A stretch of DNA of 64,000 nt from NCBI RefSeq assembly GCF_965638725.1, contig NC_134951.1, positions 41,947,246 to 42,011,245 of the forward strand, given 5' to 3'. The notes under the pieces are model-generated. The model made no database searches and was not told where the DNA came from. It saw nothing but the letters and a program-made list of their open reading frames with translations. Below are positions 61,901 through 64,000 of this stretch, piece after piece (within the stretch, counting starts at the first letter, position 1; every line of letters starts with the position of its first letter). The position numbers and the translations under genes are program-made. The stretch is from Aptenodytes patagonicus (taxonomy: Eukaryota > Chordata > Aves > Sphenisciformes > Spheniscidae).

Positions 61901-64000
61901 CCATCTCCCTTCAAATGGCACAAAGTTGCTTAAAAATGTTAATCTGCCTTATTTTTATGATGTGTTTAAAATTAAATGTTCCCATATGGGTACAACAGGG
62001 CAAAAGACGTCCTTCCATTTAAATAGCCTGTTTACTTTAAAATCTGAAACTAGCTACAAATTTAAACCCTTTTTGTTTTTGTCCACCTGGAAAAAATTAT
62101 CAAATTCTTAAGTGTTCATTGTAATAGGAGCAAACACTGAAGAGTGTGAATTCTTAGGTTTCAATATCTATTTTTAAATTGTTTTTCATGTAAGCTTTTA
62201 ATTTAGATTTAATAAGATTCTAATTGCATTTTTAAAAAAATACCAGTTGATTATTGAAGACATATTTCTGTAGGATTAACTTACATAGCTTAGACTTTTA
62301 AAATATTGTTTTAAATAATAATTTGGTATTTTACGATTTATGCTACCAAATCTAAATATAGTTACTGTAAAATAATTACAGAATGGTTGCAAGAAATAGA
62401 CTTACTAAGGATTATCCATTTTATGAGAGACACACATCTCCTATGTAATTATTCAATGTCAATAAGTGTCTTCAAAAATCTGTTGGTAATTAATGCATGA
62501 TGATTACTTAGTTATATTTTAACATATTGCATAATTAAAGCCAATTGAAAGTTTTGACATTTGCCGTACAGCTTAGAAACAGGAAAAAAATTAGCGTGCT
62601 AAATGAAATGAGCTGTGCAGCTTCGTCCTCAGGTCTGCTCCAGCTGCTTTTTGCCACTTCAGCTGTGTAAAAGAGCCAGAGCCCCAGCAGTCTTGCTCTC
62701 CTGATGGTTCTCCATAGAGGGGAAATACTGGGTAATTCAAAGCAGCAATAGTGGCTGTATGCCACCTTCCCTTCTCCAGCTAGAGGGTGTAGTATCGATA
62801 CTGCGTTCCTCCCTTGCTACCAGATGTACTCTTTGAGCTCACAGGTAGCCAAGATTAATTTATAATAGTTTTACAGCAGCCTAAAGATCTATAAAGTCAT
62901 TTTTGCCTCGCTAATCTGGCACTGCCTGCTATAGCGGATCTGGGCCTTTAAGCACAGGAAGGTCTTATTTAACTGTAGTCTTAGGCTAACTGTAGGCTTT
63001 AGACCTGGATTGAAAAGGCATTAAAGTCACCTGGAATCTGTCCCTCACCCTCAATGGGAGCTGCGCAGCCCCTTGGCCTGCTGCATGCTCCATGGAAACA
63101 CCACTCTCTGGCAGGCAAAAATCTCCTGGAATAATTATTACAATGGATATTATAGGAAGGATTGCACTGGTAGAGAGGTTAATGAGATAAACTATTTCTT
63201 CTTTTTCACCAATTTATTTTTACATTCTCATAAATACCACTTCTCATTCCACTCACTATTATCATGACACCCCCACTGCACCCCCCAGATATTATATAGA
63301 GCATTCTCTTTAGAGGCCTTAGGATAGAAAATGCTTCTTTCCTGCCTTGTTTTGCTTTGTTCAGGTTAAGTCTCCTGTTTTGATTTTTACTGTAACCTTG
63401 ATGTATAAAAACTGAGCTAAAGCAGCCATCCAACAGCACAGCCCAATGTTCAAGAGGCACCAAGCGCTAGAAGAACCCATAAAGGCAAAACATCTGCCTT
63501 GACAGTGTGTCTGCTGTTGAGTAAAACTGCCCATAAAAGAAAAGCATTGCAGAATGACAGCAGAAGAACGACTTCTCCATGTAGATGACTCTTCCCTTAA
63601 GTGCTTTTAAATACTTTACAGGTGTCTTCTGTACCACCTTCCTTTAGTGTTAGCTCATAAGATAAAAGCAATCTTTGACATCTTTATTTGACTTAATACC
63701 ATTTCATGTCAAAAGTTAGATCCTACAAAACTGCTGCACGTGGCGTGTAAGCCAAGTGCATGTCCCTCTGCACACCAGCAGGAACCTCCAAAGAGCTGGA
63801 AGACTTCTGGAGATCCACATCATCACAGGTTAAGTAACTACTTGTGACCGCACTGTTCATGGAGCTGTGTTTCTCTGCCATGAATCACCCTTCAAGTAAT
63901 TAAAACCAGCATACAAGTCAGAACACAACAAAGAATAAAAGCCTGAAACCACTGATTTTGATGCTTGATCAAAGCCCTTGCTCCTTGCGCAACGCAGTAG
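55931..64000. other. Non-coding 3' flank
   Basis: No gene or interspersed repeat recognised. Open frames at 58279-58635, 58883-59149 (+) and 59365-59727 (-) lack domain signals. AT-rich desert at about 61900-62560. Confidence 0.6.
56369..56392. repeat. 12-bp perfect tandem duplication
   Basis: gagtgatttcca occurs twice head to tail. Confidence 0.9.

Overview
The window looks like bird (sauropsid) nuclear DNA. It is AT-leaning, sparse in genes and low in repeats. The only interspersed repeats I can identify firmly are three CR1 LINE copies, carrying the CR1 octamer 3' end (TGATTCTG/ATTCTATG-type). No bacterial, plasmid, viral or CRISPR feature was found. Most open frames in the region are chance frames in non-coding DNA.

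One gene can be reconstructed with confidence. It is a HUNK-family (AMPK/SNF1-related) serine/threonine kinase on the + strand, built from nine coding exons between 30228 and 54509. All eight introns have GT...AG ends and their phases agree (total CDS 2151 nt, 716 aa plus stop). Family hallmarks are visible: [27 protein letters not shown], the LTGTLPFTVEPF block, LEPDP.KRP, and a UBA-like helical segment after the catalytic core. By recollection of human HUNK (about 714 aa), identity in the kinase core is only moderate and the C-terminal tail is barely recognisable. I therefore call it a HUNK-like paralogue rather than the plain HUNK orthologue. Its glycine-rich loop has lost the canonical first glycine, although every catalytic residue remains.

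Layout. 1-30128: gene-poor 5' flank with a CR1 copy that still has an open reverse-transcriptase frame (2663-3848, - strand), a 186-bp homopurine/GGAA tract (3965-4150), a small CR1 relic (22015-22302, + strand), a cluster of ACTGG/CCAGT pentamers near 11.7-11.8 kb and a CpG-rich patch near 19.2 kb. 30129-30227: probable 5' leader with an in-frame upstream ORF. 30228-54509: the kinase gene, with a second CR1 (47825-48574, antisense) and a Z-DNA-prone tract in its largest intron. 54510-55040: 3' UTR with several AATAAA signals. 55560-55930: CpG-rich patch that may be a promoter of an unseen neighbour. 55931-64000: no recognisable gene.

There is no operon-like or multi-gene system here. The points most worth a second look are the divergent kinase, its altered ATP loop and its weakly spliced exon 8.
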